From: Ruegeria sp. HKCCD8929
GTDB taxonomy: Bacteria; Pseudomonadota; Alphaproteobacteria; Rhodobacterales; Rhodobacteraceae
Assembly (NCBI RefSeq): GCF_013031405.1
Contig: NZ_WPZY01000004.1
Coordinates: 1 to 64,000, forward strand
Length of the DNA stretch: 64,000 nucleotides
Reading direction: 5' to 3'
Shown here: one piece after another, positions 51,750-61,675 of the stretch
Layout of the letters: every line of letters begins with the position of its first letter
Position numbering within the stretch: position 1 is the first letter of the stretch
Made by a program: the position numbers and the translations under genes
The notes under the pieces: generated by a model
Database searches by the model: none
What the model was told of the DNA's origin: nothing
What the model saw: only the letters and a program-made list of their open reading frames with translations

Positions 51750-51938
51750 CGTCTAAATCTCCTCAACGGCGCCGGTCATATTATGCTGACATAGATGGCG
51801 CCAAATGTCTAACAACGTGAAAAGACATATTTATTGGTCGGGAGGCTGGTTTACAAGGGCGGCATCGGTCGTGAAAACGTGCTCGTACCCCGCACCGCAG
51901 CCTCCACCGGGCCAAGTATCTCATTGATCAGACCTGAA

Positions 51939-54083
51939 TCATTCCACCGGGTCGCCCAGAATTTGCGCGCGCAACTCACTGTATTCGGGCGTATCACACA
52001 ACTCGCGGATTCTCTGGCGATGCCAGCGGGTTGCCGCGTCGAGCAACTGCGCAAGAGGCTGATCCTGTGCGATCCGGTACATCTCTTCCCGCGTCGGGCC
52101 AATCCAGCGGGCAATCGAGAGATCCTTTTCGCCGCCGAGGTTCATTTTCTGCCAGTATTCCAGCCCCATAATCTGGCGGTAGTGATTGACCCGCCCCCGA
52201 TCCTTCTTGACCAGATAGCTGTCAACCGAACGGGTCGCATAGTGGTTGATCTGCGCGACCTCATACGCGAATTTCCGTTTCGGTCGCGTGCGCGTGCTTG
52301 CCGCGACCTTGCCACCGTCCGGTGTAACCCAGCGCACCGTTGCAAGCGCCTCATCCGGATGCACCGGCCCATGGGTGCCAAAGCGCTCGATTTCGGGCCG
52401 GAACCGGAACAAGGACTTGGCAAAGCGCTGGGACTGGCCGCCCTGATCGATCGGCAATTCGGCGTCGGTGTAGTCTTCGATGACGAGGTTGTCCGAAAAG
52501 GTGACATTGCCATCATTCGAAAACAGGCGCCAGACGACAGGGATGACATCCGCCTCGGGCACCGCGTGCAACAGATCGTTGAGGCACCCCTCGCCTGTCT
52601 TGATGTTCAGAAACTCATCCGCGTCCGAGACCAAAATCCAGTCGGCCTTGGCCACCGCGGGATGATCATAGGCGTATTTAAGCGCGCTTTTCTGAGGGCC
52701 ACGGCGCAGGACCGTGTTCCGCACATGAGTCACGAGACCCAGTTCGTCCAGCCGGTCCAGGATCAGGTCGGTGCCGTCTGAGCAGTCGTTTGTATAGACC
52801 AGAAAATGATCAAAGCCGATGGCCCGGTGATATGCGATCCATTCCAGAATATAGGGGCCCTCGTTTTTCATCGACGTGATGATTAGGGCCTTTTCGGCAT
52901 GGTTTTTGCCCCCACCCTCAACCTCCGCCGGTTTGGGCTGGGCAGAGGTTTTTTCCGGAGTGCCATAGACGCGGGACATGGTCCGGGTCAGTCGCGTATC
53001 GGTCTCCAGCAGGTTGGTGTCGAAATCCTCGCGGTTGTAGTCCCAATTGTTGGTGATCCGCCGAAAATGCCAGAACCCGAAATCCGGGTCGGTAGGGTCG
53101 CGGCGCGAGATGATGCGGTGTGTCAACCACGGCCTGCCCTTCAGCGGACCGGTCGGCGCCACGCAGTATTTCCGGCTGACCTTGGGCTTGCCGTCGCTGC
53201 GGATGAACTGATGATCCGCGTGCCGCACAAGCGCGCCGTCAGCGGGCACTTCGGCAAACGCCCAACGCCCGTCGATGCGGACATAGCCCTGTTCCGACGC
53301 AGCCGTTGCATCAAAGATCGACGTGCCCGAGTGGGAATAGACCAACTCGTCGATATCCACGTTCAAAACCGCGCGCGCCTCGGCAAGCAGCCGACGGCGG
53401 CCAAGTTCGACCATCGTCATGTGAAGGAACTTGGAGTTGAAGTTCGTGTTCCCGGCCCCGCCGGGGCCAAACGGGAACCATGCCCGCACAACCGCCGTTG
53501 CCTCGACGCCGTCCACCGATTGTAGCGTGTCTTTCAGCGCCTCCATCGGATAAGCGGTGGAGTGATTGTCATAGATGACAAAGGCGTTGGCCCCATGCTC
53601 GTTGACGTAGTAACGGGCCCAGTCCGCAATCCACTCCAGCTGGTTGTCCTTTGAGATCGCATAGACCGCGTTCTTGCCCGCAAATACGTCCGTATGCAGC
53701 GGGTTTATGGCCAGCTCCCCCTTGAACAGCTCGTGCGACAGGCTCAGGGTCTGCGGGTTATCCGATGGCGCCGAGAACGTGATGAAGTTGCCGCGCGACA
53801 GATCTCCGATCTGCTTGACGGCGGCAGGGGTTCCATCGATCCGGAATTCCGCGCGCTCGATCAACTGCCGGAAATTCAGCAGCGTGGGGCAAATCAGGAT
53901 CACCTCGCCTGCGCCCGGATCGAAGTAGCAATCATAGATCAGAGTGTGGAAATCATAGCGGTTATCGTAGTTCGGGTCCCTCTCTTCGGGCAGACCGATC
54001 CGGTCGCGGTAATGAGAGGGATGGTGTCCGTCAAACACGAAAGATGACAGCGTAAGATCGAGGTTCTGTTTGCTTTTTGTCAC
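51939..54083 (-). CDS. Double-domain glycosyltransferase (GT2/GT92-like)
   Basis: 714 residues with two GT-A-like halves. The first has EWIADWARYYVNEHGANAFV, then IYDNHSTAYP and the DxD-like NVDIDELVYS (residues about 155-255). The second has LIITSMKNEGPYILEWIAYH, VYTNDCSDGTDLILDRLDEL and VSDADEFLNIKTG. Both resemble the glyco_tranf_2_4/GT92 group. A linker with a polar low-complexity run (TSAQPKPAEVEGGGKNHAEK) joins them. It probably builds or decorates a surface glycan. No membrane segment is seen, and the acceptor is unknown. Confidence 0.85.
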   Translation of the reverse strand: MTKSKQNLDLTLSSFVFDGHHPSHYRDRIGLPEERDPNYDNRYDFHTLIYDCYFDPGAGEVILICPTLLNFRQLIERAEFRIDGTPAAVKQIGDLSRGNFITFSAPSDNPQTLSLSHELFKGELAINPLHTDVFAGKNAVYAISKDNQLEWIADWARYYVNEHGANAFVIYDNHSTAYPMEALKDTLQSVDGVEATAVVRAWFPFGPGGAGNTNFNSKFLHMTMVELGRRRLLAEARAVLNVDIDELVYSHSGTSIFDATAASEQGYVRIDGRWAFAEVPADGALVRHADHQFIRSDGKPKVSRKYCVAPTGPLKGRPWLTHRIISRRDPTDPDFGFWHFRRITNNWDYNREDFDTNLLETDTRLTRTMSRVYGTPEKTSAQPKPAEVEGGGKNHAEKALIITSMKNEGPYILEWIAYHRAIGFDHFLVYTNDCSDGTDLILDRLDELGLVTHVRNTVLRRGPQKSALKYAYDHPAVAKADWILVSDADEFLNIKTGEGCLNDLLHAVPEADVIPVVWRLFSNDGNVTFSDNLVIEDYTDAELPIDQGGQSQRFAKSLFRFRPEIERFGTHGPVHPDEALATVRWVTPDGGKVAASTRTRPKRKFAYEVAQINHYATRSVDSYLVKKDRGRVNHYRQIMGLEYWQKMNLGGEKDLSIARWIGPTREEMYRIAQDQPLAQLLDAATRWHRQRIRELCDTPEYSELRAQILGDPVE

Positions 54084-54258
54084 GGGCGCTCAGTTCTGGT
54101 GGGGCAGGCGTCTTTGTCGTTGCGAGACGCTATGTCATTTCACCCAGTCTTGCAAAACGTTATTGGCCGCGTGTTTTGGGGGATGTCCGTCGGGTGACAC
54201 TAGCGTCCAGTCAGGGTCGGAATCTTCGGCAGAGCGCCCGGGCTTGCCGCCCTACCAA

Positions 54259-56190
54259 CTACTCGGCGAGCAGTTCGGCGATGAAGCCTCCGGTGCGCCA
54301 TTGTTCGAGTGCGGCGGTTAAGTTCGGACCGGGCAGGCCGTCGATGGTGCTGGTGTAGTAACCCGCCTGGCTCAGCAATGTCTGCACCTCGCGCAGCGTG
54401 TCGCGGGACCATTGGTTTGACGCGCGGGTCAACTGGTCAAGCACGGCGCCATTATCCTCGGCGGCCCCGCGCAGCAGTGCCTTTGCGGCAGCGGTGGGGT
54501 CACGGGGAACACCCCGCCCCTCGTCCAGCAGGATCGCGGCGGCCAGATATCCCTGATGTTCGCCCTCACGCGCGGCCTTCTGAAAATAGCCCAGCGCCTG
54601 CGACGGCAATCCGGCAATACCATCTTGCGCCAGCACGCCCAGATTGAAGGTGGCCTTGGCCGAACCGCCCTCGGCGGCCTGTTGCAGCAGCGCGATGGCG
54701 CGGTCGTCATCCTTGGGAAGCACCCGGCCTTCGAACAGGGTCACGGCCAAATTGATCATCGCATCAAAACTGCCGCCCTCGGCGGCTTGTTCGTAAAGCT
54801 CCATCGCGCGGCCCACGTCCTGCGGTACGCCCGTACCGCCCTCGTACAGCTGCGCCAGCGAGACCATCGCCCGCAGATCGCCCCGTTCGGCGGCCTGACG
54901 ATAAAGCCTCACAGCCCGTTCGATATCCCCTCCCGCAATTGTAGCGCGGGCCAGAAGGGCTACGTAATGCGGCAGTTCAGGTGATTGAACGGTGGCCGCA
55001 CTGCAGGCCTGAATGGCAGTCAAGGCATTCTGCTGCAGGCGCGCAAAGGGCACCCCGGGGATCGAGGCGGTGCGGTCGCGGGGATGCGTGGCCAGCCGCT
55101 CACAGATACCGCCCGGCGTGCTGTCCTCGGGCCGCGGGATCGACTGGATCAAGCGTTCGGCCTGAGTTGCGTGGGCGCCTTCGGGATATTGCTCAAGGTA
55201 GAACTCCAGCAATGGCCGCATTCGGCTGCGCTGTGCCAGTTTCCACAGCCGCTCGGCCTGCTCATCCTCATCGCCGACTGCCAGCGTGCGGGTTTGCGTG
55301 CCCTCCTGACCGGTGCTGTCGAGAAACGCCACAACCTCTTCCGCATGCGAGCCCTGCGGGTAGCGGTCGATATAAAGCTGCATCAGCGACGGGTCCTGCG
55401 CATTGGCGGCGACCTGCCACAGCAGCGTTTCTTCGGAAGCGGTCACTGGGCTGTTGTCGAACCGGAACTGGCGGGTGAGCGAGGAGTTGTCCCACGGGAT
55501 CTGCCGCCCGCCAGTCGAGGCCAGCACATCCTTGCGGACCGAAATCATCAGATCGGAAATATCCTGCCCCGGCGTGTAGATATGGCTGAGCAACGCCTCG
55601 GTGAAGAAGCTGTTCCGCCCGGTGCCGTCATAGGCCACGTTGTCGGGCTGCGTTGCATAGGCAAACAGGAAATCCGCAGCACTTCCGATCCGAGCGAGGC
55701 CGTCACCGCCGACATTCACACCGGTGCCTTCGAACGGGTTGTCGCGACAGGCGTCCAGAAACACCAGCTTTAGCCCATCGGAACGCTCCATCCGGCTGAC
55801 GATTTCGTCCATCGCAACGGTTTCGGCGGGAATATCCCCGGCTGCCGTGATTTCGGCATCGACCGGCACCAGGTAGTTGCGCCCGCTCACCTGAAATCCG
55901 TGCCCTGCGTAGAAGAACAGGGACACGTCCGCATTCCCGGCAGTGGCGCCAAAGGATTCGGCCAGCGTCAGCATCTCATCCCGGCTCATGTCGGTGCCGA
56001 GGAAGACCTGGAAACCCAACCCCTCCAGAGCGATGGTCAGATCCGAAGCGTCGTTGATGGGGTTGTCCAGCGGGCTCACGCTCTCATAGCTCGAATTGCC
56101 GATCACCAAGGCAACACGGCGATCGGCCAGCGCCGCGCATGCGCTGGTGAGCAGCAGGAACAGGGCCGCGAACAAACGGATCAAGGGCAC
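54259..56190 (-). CDS. Caspase-like (C14) protein with Sel1 repeats, secreted
   Basis: 643 residues. N-terminal signal-like segment (MPLIRLFAALFLLLTSACAA; Cys18 could be a lipobox variant). Caspase p20 domain: RVALVIGNSSYESVSPLDNP, catalytic His97 in FFYAGHGFQVSG and Cys148 in FLDACRDNPF. Residues about 390-590 carry Sel1 repeats (AVRLYRQAAERGDLRAMVSL, then AMELYEQAAEGGSFDAMINL). The C-terminus has a short peptidoglycan-binding-like end (LLSQAGYYTSTIDGLPGPNL). It starts 21 bases after the TpsA stop, so it belongs to the two-partner secretion operon. Confidence 0.88.
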   Translation of the reverse strand: MPLIRLFAALFLLLTSACAALADRRVALVIGNSSYESVSPLDNPINDASDLTIALEGLGFQVFLGTDMSRDEMLTLAESFGATAGNADVSLFFYAGHGFQVSGRNYLVPVDAEITAAGDIPAETVAMDEIVSRMERSDGLKLVFLDACRDNPFEGTGVNVGGDGLARIGSAADFLFAYATQPDNVAYDGTGRNSFFTEALLSHIYTPGQDISDLMISVRKDVLASTGGRQIPWDNSSLTRQFRFDNSPVTASEETLLWQVAANAQDPSLMQLYIDRYPQGSHAEEVVAFLDSTGQEGTQTRTLAVGDEDEQAERLWKLAQRSRMRPLLEFYLEQYPEGAHATQAERLIQSIPRPEDSTPGGICERLATHPRDRTASIPGVPFARLQQNALTAIQACSAATVQSPELPHYVALLARATIAGGDIERAVRLYRQAAERGDLRAMVSLAQLYEGGTGVPQDVGRAMELYEQAAEGGSFDAMINLAVTLFEGRVLPKDDDRAIALLQQAAEGGSAKATFNLGVLAQDGIAGLPSQALGYFQKAAREGEHQGYLAAAILLDEGRGVPRDPTAAAKALLRGAAEDNGAVLDQLTRASNQWSRDTLREVQTLLSQAGYYTSTIDGLPGPNLTAALEQWRTGGFIAELLAE

Positions 56191-56211
56191 GGGCGTGAAA
56201 TCTCCGGCAGG

Positions 56212-59200
56212 TTACAGACCGATAGCGCGTGACAGGCCAATTTCGGCGCTGCCAACGGCGGCCACAACCGTTTCTACCTGCTGTCTCTGCACGCTGACAA
56301 GCTCGGGATCGGTGGCTCGTATCAAAGTGATCGCCTTGCGGATCTCGGATTGCGCGGTCTGGATCGAGGTGCGGGCCTGGGTCACTGCCGCCTGACGGAT
56401 CGCCGCACGTTCCTCGGCGGTGGTGGCAAGCGCCAGACGGCGGTTCGCCTCTTCACCTGCGGCGCGCACTTGGGCGCTGGCGTCACGGATGATGTCGCCG
56501 ATCTCTTCCAGCCCCGGCGGCAGATCGCTGGCAATGGCGTCGAGATCACCGGCATAGGTGTCCATCGCGTCCGCCAGACAGGCAAGATACTTGCTGACAT
56601 CCTGCCCTTCGGAGCCGCAGCTTGCCACTTCTTGTTCAAAGTCCTCGGACAGGTTCTCGACCGTTCCCAACGTGTTTTTGGCATCGTCCACCGGATTGAC
56701 CGCCGTGCCGCCACCGGTGTCGTCATCGATGGTGGTGTCGATGGTCGGCGTGATGTTCACAACGGGGATTGGCGGAATCGTGGGGGGTGTTACCGGGACT
56801 ACAGGCGCGGGCAGGATGTCCGCTGTGCCTTCCAGCGCGACGACGCGGTAGCTCTGCCCTCCGGAACTGGTCAGGTTGCTGGTGTCCACCGTGAAGGTCG
56901 TGGTGCCCGGGGACTGGCTGGCAAAGGTCAGCGAACCAAAGATGGGCGAGGTATCGAGGCTGTCCGGATCCGGGCCAAAACGATAAAGCGACGGTCCACC
57001 CGCCACTGTACCCGTTGTGGTGGCCGATCCGAGTTGACCCTCAACCGCAACCGTGCTGTCGGGGATGGCGAAGACCACCGGCGAGGTGGTGTAGTTGGCG
57101 GCATAAAACCCGCTCGACCCCGGTGCCCAGACGGTGCTGAAATCCCAACCGGCGGCCAGTGCGCGGTCATAAAAGCCTTGCGTGTCCTGCATCTGCGCGG
57201 TGGTCAGGCCAGTGCCACCGGCACTGGTGCTCTGTCCGCTGGTCTGCGTGTCCCAGAACGACGCCGTGACAGTCGTGCCGTTGAACCCGACCAAACCGCC
57301 AAGTGTCGACGAACCCGATCCGGTATAGGACACCGACCCTGTCGAAAACGTGTTGGTGATAACGCCGCTGGACACAAAGTCCGGATCGGTATCATTGATC
57401 CCGACCAGGCCACCAAGAATGACCGTGCCATCATTGGCGGTCACGCTGGAAGTCGAATAGGAATCCGTGATCTCGGCGAAATTGACCCCGACAAGACCAC
57501 CGCCCACCAGAAAGCCCGAGCCGGTCTCATCGGTCAGAGTTACCGAACCCGTGCTGTGAGACCTTTCGATGACGCCCGTATTTTCGGCGACAAGCCCGCC
57601 AGCAGTAAGATCATCAAAGGAAACGTCCACCGGCAGAATGACCTCAACCGACGCGGTTGAGAAACTGTCGATGATAGAGCCAGAGCTTCCGTTCGCACCA
57701 ACCAGCCCGCCGGCAAATGCGCCGCCGGAATTGTCCTCGGCCACGATACTGCCGGATACGGCAACACCGGCGATCTTGCCATCGTTGAAGGCGGCCAGTA
57801 TGCCTCCCCCGCCGACCCTGACATCCGCGTTGGTCAGCTGCATCTCGAAGACTTCCCCGTCGGCATCAATGAAGCGGAACATGCCGCCCGTGTTTGCGCC
57901 CTGATCGATGAACAAACCGTTGATCACGTGGCGCAGGCCATCCAGCGTTCCGGCAAAGAAATCGATCGGTTCGAAGCCACCGGACCAACTGCTGGTGATC
58001 GAAGCGTCGATGTTATTGGCCAGCTCGAAGCTGGCTCCGAACAGAGCGGGCGAATTCAAACCCTGTACCCCGTAGATATCCGTCAACTGATACGGGTTGC
58101 CGGCGCTCCCGTCGCCACCAAGTGCGCGGAGGAAATTCGCATCCGGATCTATATCGAAATCCGAGGCGAAGAAGCTGGGCAATGTGCCTGAGACCTGATC
58201 CCAAAACCCTGCCGACAGCGAGAACAGGCCAACATTGATGCTGCCCCCCGCCCCGGTGGTGATCCGGCCCACACCGTCCACCGCACCAAAAGCTGCCAAA
58301 ATCAGACCGCCGTTGGGCGCATTGATCGCGTTATTAATGGTAATCGCATTGTCGGCACTAAGGGTCAGATTGAATGCAGAATTCCAGTCGATATCGGCGT
58401 TGACGGTGATGTTACCGTCGTCAGGGCCGGACGCCGAGGTATCCACTATGACATTACTTGTCGCCAGATTGGCCACGAGCGTAGCCGCGGCGGCGGCGTC
58501 AATCGTAACGTTCGTCGGGTCCAGCAACAGCGTTCCCGTCTCGCCTTTGGGTGCGCGTAAGTCGGCCAGCCCGCGATAGAGCAGGTCGATCTTGCCCGAC
58601 ACTTCGGCGAATCCACCGTCGCCGCCCTGATCCCCGCCCCGGGCAGAAATGTCGCCATGGAATTCGGTGTAGACATCCGACCAGACAATGATCCGCCCGC
58701 CATCGCCGGTGCTGCCGCCATCGGCGATCAGGGTCGATCCCGCATCGACAAAGGTCTGCAGCGCCCGCTGCAGGTTGCCGGTGCCCTGATAGTCGCCGCC
58801 AACCCGGATGCTGCCGCCATCGCCCGCGCCGGCGCCGCTGACATCCAGCGTGGCACCTTCCAGCGTGATCCGGGTCCCGGTGATCGTGATGTCACCGCCA
58901 GGGCGCGCCGCCGGTCGGGGCGACTGCGTGACTGCCGGGGCCGAGGCATTGATCCGGCCACTGACATGTACCGCACCTCCGCTGCCGCCAAGCACCACTG
59001 CGCCAGACCGGCCCCCGACCGAGCGCGCTTCGATTACGCCGGACATGTTCACCACCTGACGCGCCGCGTCCCGGGCGGCAGCGGCCTTTAGATGGACCAG
59101 CCCGCCATTGGCTTCGATCCGGCCTGAATTCTCGACCAGCGCCTCCATTGTTGAGTCGTCGCTGTCCGACGGCACCGCCACCTGCAGAAACCCGTCGCCC

Positions 59201-59865
59201 GACACATCGAGCGTCACCTTCTCGCCCGCGCCAAGCCCCACCTTGCCCAGCGGCACCCGGATCAGGCCCGAGTTGCTGACCCGCCCGCCGATAAGCGCGG
59301 CATAGCCGCCACGCGCAATCGAGATCGTCCCCGCATTCTCGACCGCGGCCGAGCTTCCGTCGCCGCGATACCGGTAGCGGCCGGCCAGAAAATCGTCGTC
59401 GCTGATCCCCAGTGTCGAGGCCACGAACCCGCCGGTGCTGACCACACCGTTGGCGCCAATGAAGATGCCGTTGGGATTGACCAGATGCACCTGCCCGTTG
59501 GCATTGAGCTGGCCATGGATTTCCGACGTCGTGTTCCCGGTCACCCGGTTCAGGATGACTGACCGTGCGCCCGGCTGGTTGATATCGACCCGCGCGCCTT
59601 TGCCGATCGAAAACCCGTTCCAGTTCACGATCGCCGTATCCGACCCTTGATTGATCTGCAATTGGGTATTGTTGGGCTGGGTGATCGTCACATTGCCCGC
59701 TGCCACATTTCCACCCGTCGGCAGCGCCTGTGTCATCGCAGTGGTCGCCCACAAACACGCGGCAACCGATCCCGTCAAACGCAACAGAGTGTACTTAGCG
59801 GAAGAGTGTTCAGAACCTCCGGCTCGCGACAATGCTGAACCGATTCCCGTCGTCTCCACGGTCAT
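56212..59865 (-). CDS. Two-partner secretion exoprotein (TpsA, filamentous haemagglutinin type)
   Basis: 1217 residues from ATG 59865, with GGGAGGGGAG upstream. After a long signal-like N-terminus the TPS domain has NVTITQPNNTQLQINQGSDT, GFSIGKGARVDINQPGARSV and the diagnostic VHLVNPNGIFIGANGVV. The middle is a beta-helix of repeats. GLUG-like repeats follow (GGLVAENTGVIERSHSTGSV, then GGLVGVNFAEITDSYSTSSV). The last 150 residues form a charged helical region with two Cys near CGSEGQDVSKYLACL. It overlaps the TpsB gene by 56 bases. Confidence 0.92.
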   Translation of the reverse strand: MTVETTGIGSALSRAGGSEHSSAKYTLLRLTGSVAACLWATTAMTQALPTGGNVAAGNVTITQPNNTQLQINQGSDTAIVNWNGFSIGKGARVDINQPGARSVILNRVTGNTTSEIHGQLNANGQVHLVNPNGIFIGANGVVSTGGFVASTLGISDDDFLAGRYRYRGDGSSAAVENAGTISIARGGYAALIGGRVSNSGLIRVPLGKVGLGAGEKVTLDVSGDGFLQVAVPSDSDDSTMEALVENSGRIEANGGLVHLKAAAARDAARQVVNMSGVIEARSVGGRSGAVVLGGSGGAVHVSGRINASAPAVTQSPRPAARPGGDITITGTRITLEGATLDVSGAGAGDGGSIRVGGDYQGTGNLQRALQTFVDAGSTLIADGGSTGDGGRIIVWSDVYTEFHGDISARGGDQGGDGGFAEVSGKIDLLYRGLADLRAPKGETGTLLLDPTNVTIDAAAAATLVANLATSNVIVDTSASGPDDGNITVNADIDWNSAFNLTLSADNAITINNAINAPNGGLILAAFGAVDGVGRITTGAGGSINVGLFSLSAGFWDQVSGTLPSFFASDFDIDPDANFLRALGGDGSAGNPYQLTDIYGVQGLNSPALFGASFELANNIDASITSSWSGGFEPIDFFAGTLDGLRHVINGLFIDQGANTGGMFRFIDADGEVFEMQLTNADVRVGGGGILAAFNDGKIAGVAVSGSIVAEDNSGGAFAGGLVGANGSSGSIIDSFSTASVEVILPVDVSFDDLTAGGLVAENTGVIERSHSTGSVTLTDETGSGFLVGGGLVGVNFAEITDSYSTSSVTANDGTVILGGLVGINDTDPDFVSSGVITNTFSTGSVSYTGSGSSTLGGLVGFNGTTVTASFWDTQTSGQSTSAGGTGLTTAQMQDTQGFYDRALAAGWDFSTVWAPGSSGFYAANYTTSPVVFAIPDSTVAVEGQLGSATTTGTVAGGPSLYRFGPDPDSLDTSPIFGSLTFASQSPGTTTFTVDTSNLTSSGGQSYRVVALEGTADILPAPVVPVTPPTIPPIPVVNITPTIDTTIDDDTGGGTAVNPVDDAKNTLGTVENLSEDFEQEVASCGSEGQDVSKYLACLADAMDTYAGDLDAIASDLPPGLEEIGDIIRDASAQVRAAGEEANRRLALATTAEERAAIRQAAVTQARTSIQTAQSEIRKAITLIRATDPELVSVQRQQVETVVAAVGSAEIGLSRAIGL

Positions 59866-61537
59866 CTCGTTCTCCCCTCCCATATTCAAGACGGATCGAC
59901 CCGGATTTATAGGCCGAATCCTCAATCGTAATTAAATCAACGCCCAGGCCATAAGAATAAGCTTTGGTCTTATCCTGTTCGAGTATCGTAGGCTGTTCTA
60001 ACCCTAACACACCATAAGCACCAAACAAAAATGGCTTTATCACAATGGGAAACCCGGCGATCGAGGCCTGGCTGGTCCTGCCGATTTCGCTGCGCACCAC
60101 CCAGCCGTCGTCGCCGCGCAGCGAGCCTGCGTCAAACGCGGACAGCTCGCCGCCACTGGCGATAGAGAATTGCTCGGACGTCACCAGAGGATCGCCGAAA
60201 TTCTCCTGCAAGCGCCCGCGCAGGGTCAGTGACCAGTTCGGATCCAAGGGCCGCTCATAGGCCCCGCCGATCACCAGTTTGGTAAAAACAGCATCCGCGC
60301 CCTGTCGCGACAGGGGTGTGGCGGCCCCGGTCGGCGTGCGACGTGCGCCAAAGGCGTCCAGACCGCGCGACAGGATGGCACTGGCCTGCAGGAACGATCC
60401 GTCCTCGAACCCCCAGCTGCCATCGACGGTGGCACGCAAAACGCTCAGCTCGTCGTCGTAGATCGGCAGGGTCGTCGTGCCGATGTCCAGATTCTGCTCA
60501 TCGCTGGACCGGTCAAGGATCAGCTGCGATGACAGGTTGAACTTCCGGGTGCGTACCCAGGGGTAATAAAGGCGCAGCGATAGCCGGTCGAAAGAGCTGC
60601 TGGTCGTGACCAGTCCGGGATCGGGTGAGGCTCGGCTCGATGTGACCTCGGCATTGAAGGTCATCCCGTCATACCCGATGGGAACCACGGCACCCCCCGC
60701 CAGAATGCGGTACTGCGACGAATCCGAGAAGAACCGCGTCGGCGAGCCGCCCGCGCGGGCATAGAATGTCTCGCCCAGCCCCAGTGCCCCGTTCAACTCG
60801 ACCCCGAAGCTCAGGTTCACCGAGCCCAGATCGTCGGACAGAGTATTGTCAAAGCCGTAAGAGCCGGTGATCCGCTTGTATTCCCCCTCGAGCAGCAGCG
60901 CCGTGCCGCCCTTCTCGTCACCCGCCGTCAGCGTGGACGACAGCTGCACCCCAAACGTATCTCCCGCCAGAAGCAGTGCGCGTTCGATCTCCTGCAGCCG
61001 GACGCCTCGGCGGCCAACCAGGCCCTGAGTGATCGTCGCGACCCGCTCGCGCACAGGCTCGGGCACTTTGGTGGTATCAACCCGCTCGACAAACCCGTCG
61101 ATCACCACGATCCGCAGCGTGCCGCCATCGCGCACCGTCTGCTGCGGCAACACCACGCGAACCAGCACATAACCGGCATTTGCATAGGCGTTTTCAAGTT
61201 GGGCAGTCGCCGCAAAGATCTCGGAAACTGCAACGCGCTGACCGGTCAGCCGCTCCCGAAAAGCAGCGTTTGCCTCCTCGAGCTGCGGCAACGCGCCTTC
61301 AAGCCGCACGTCACCGACCGTGACGAAAAACCGCTCGGCCCCCTCCGGCACCGGCGCACCGGGATCTCGAGCCACGGTGACCGGACCGGTAGCCCGGCGG
61401 CTTTGCGGCTGAAAGGTGGATGGGGCCAGGTTCGACGCGGTTTGCGCCTGAACCTCCGGCGCAGTGGGCCACGCCAGCAGCGCCGAGCCGAGCAAGAGCA
61501 TGAAATTCTTAAATGAAAACGAATGGATCTGTGCCAT
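59810..61537 (-). CDS. Two-partner secretion transporter (TpsB, ShlB/FhaC type)
   Basis: 575 residues from ATG 61537 (MAQIHSFSFKNFMLLLGSAL, a signal peptide); a frame to 61621 is longer but has no ribosome site. POTRA domains: FFVTVGDVRLEGALPQLEEA and the second around YANAGYVLVRVVLPQQTVRD. The 16-strand barrel follows, with SYGFDNTLSDDLGSVNLSFG and the C-terminal aromatic end FSIVASRRF, the usual outer membrane signature. It exports the TpsA product encoded just downstream. Confidence 0.94.
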   Translation of the reverse strand: MAQIHSFSFKNFMLLLGSALLAWPTAPEVQAQTASNLAPSTFQPQSRRATGPVTVARDPGAPVPEGAERFFVTVGDVRLEGALPQLEEANAAFRERLTGQRVAVSEIFAATAQLENAYANAGYVLVRVVLPQQTVRDGGTLRIVVIDGFVERVDTTKVPEPVRERVATITQGLVGRRGVRLQEIERALLLAGDTFGVQLSSTLTAGDEKGGTALLLEGEYKRITGSYGFDNTLSDDLGSVNLSFGVELNGALGLGETFYARAGGSPTRFFSDSSQYRILAGGAVVPIGYDGMTFNAEVTSSRASPDPGLVTTSSSFDRLSLRLYYPWVRTRKFNLSSQLILDRSSDEQNLDIGTTTLPIYDDELSVLRATVDGSWGFEDGSFLQASAILSRGLDAFGARRTPTGAATPLSRQGADAVFTKLVIGGAYERPLDPNWSLTLRGRLQENFGDPLVTSEQFSIASGGELSAFDAGSLRGDDGWVVRSEIGRTSQASIAGFPIVIKPFLFGAYGVLGLEQPTILEQDKTKAYSYGLGVDLITIEDSAYKSGSIRLEYGRGERDDRGDDGNRFSIVASRRF

Positions 61538-61675
61538 GGGCCGCCCTGCAATGAGACAGAATAGAACCAGCCAACTGCAAAACACCCTTTCGGCGCAAGG
61601 GGGTACGGGGGCAAAACGCACAAGTGTTGGTTTTGTCCCACATTTTTATTTGCTCTGGGCCGGAACAACGCCAAG

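Noticed and set aside
56350..57660. A 436-codon open frame on the plus strand
   Set aside because: Antisense to tpsA; Arg/Gly-rich shadow.
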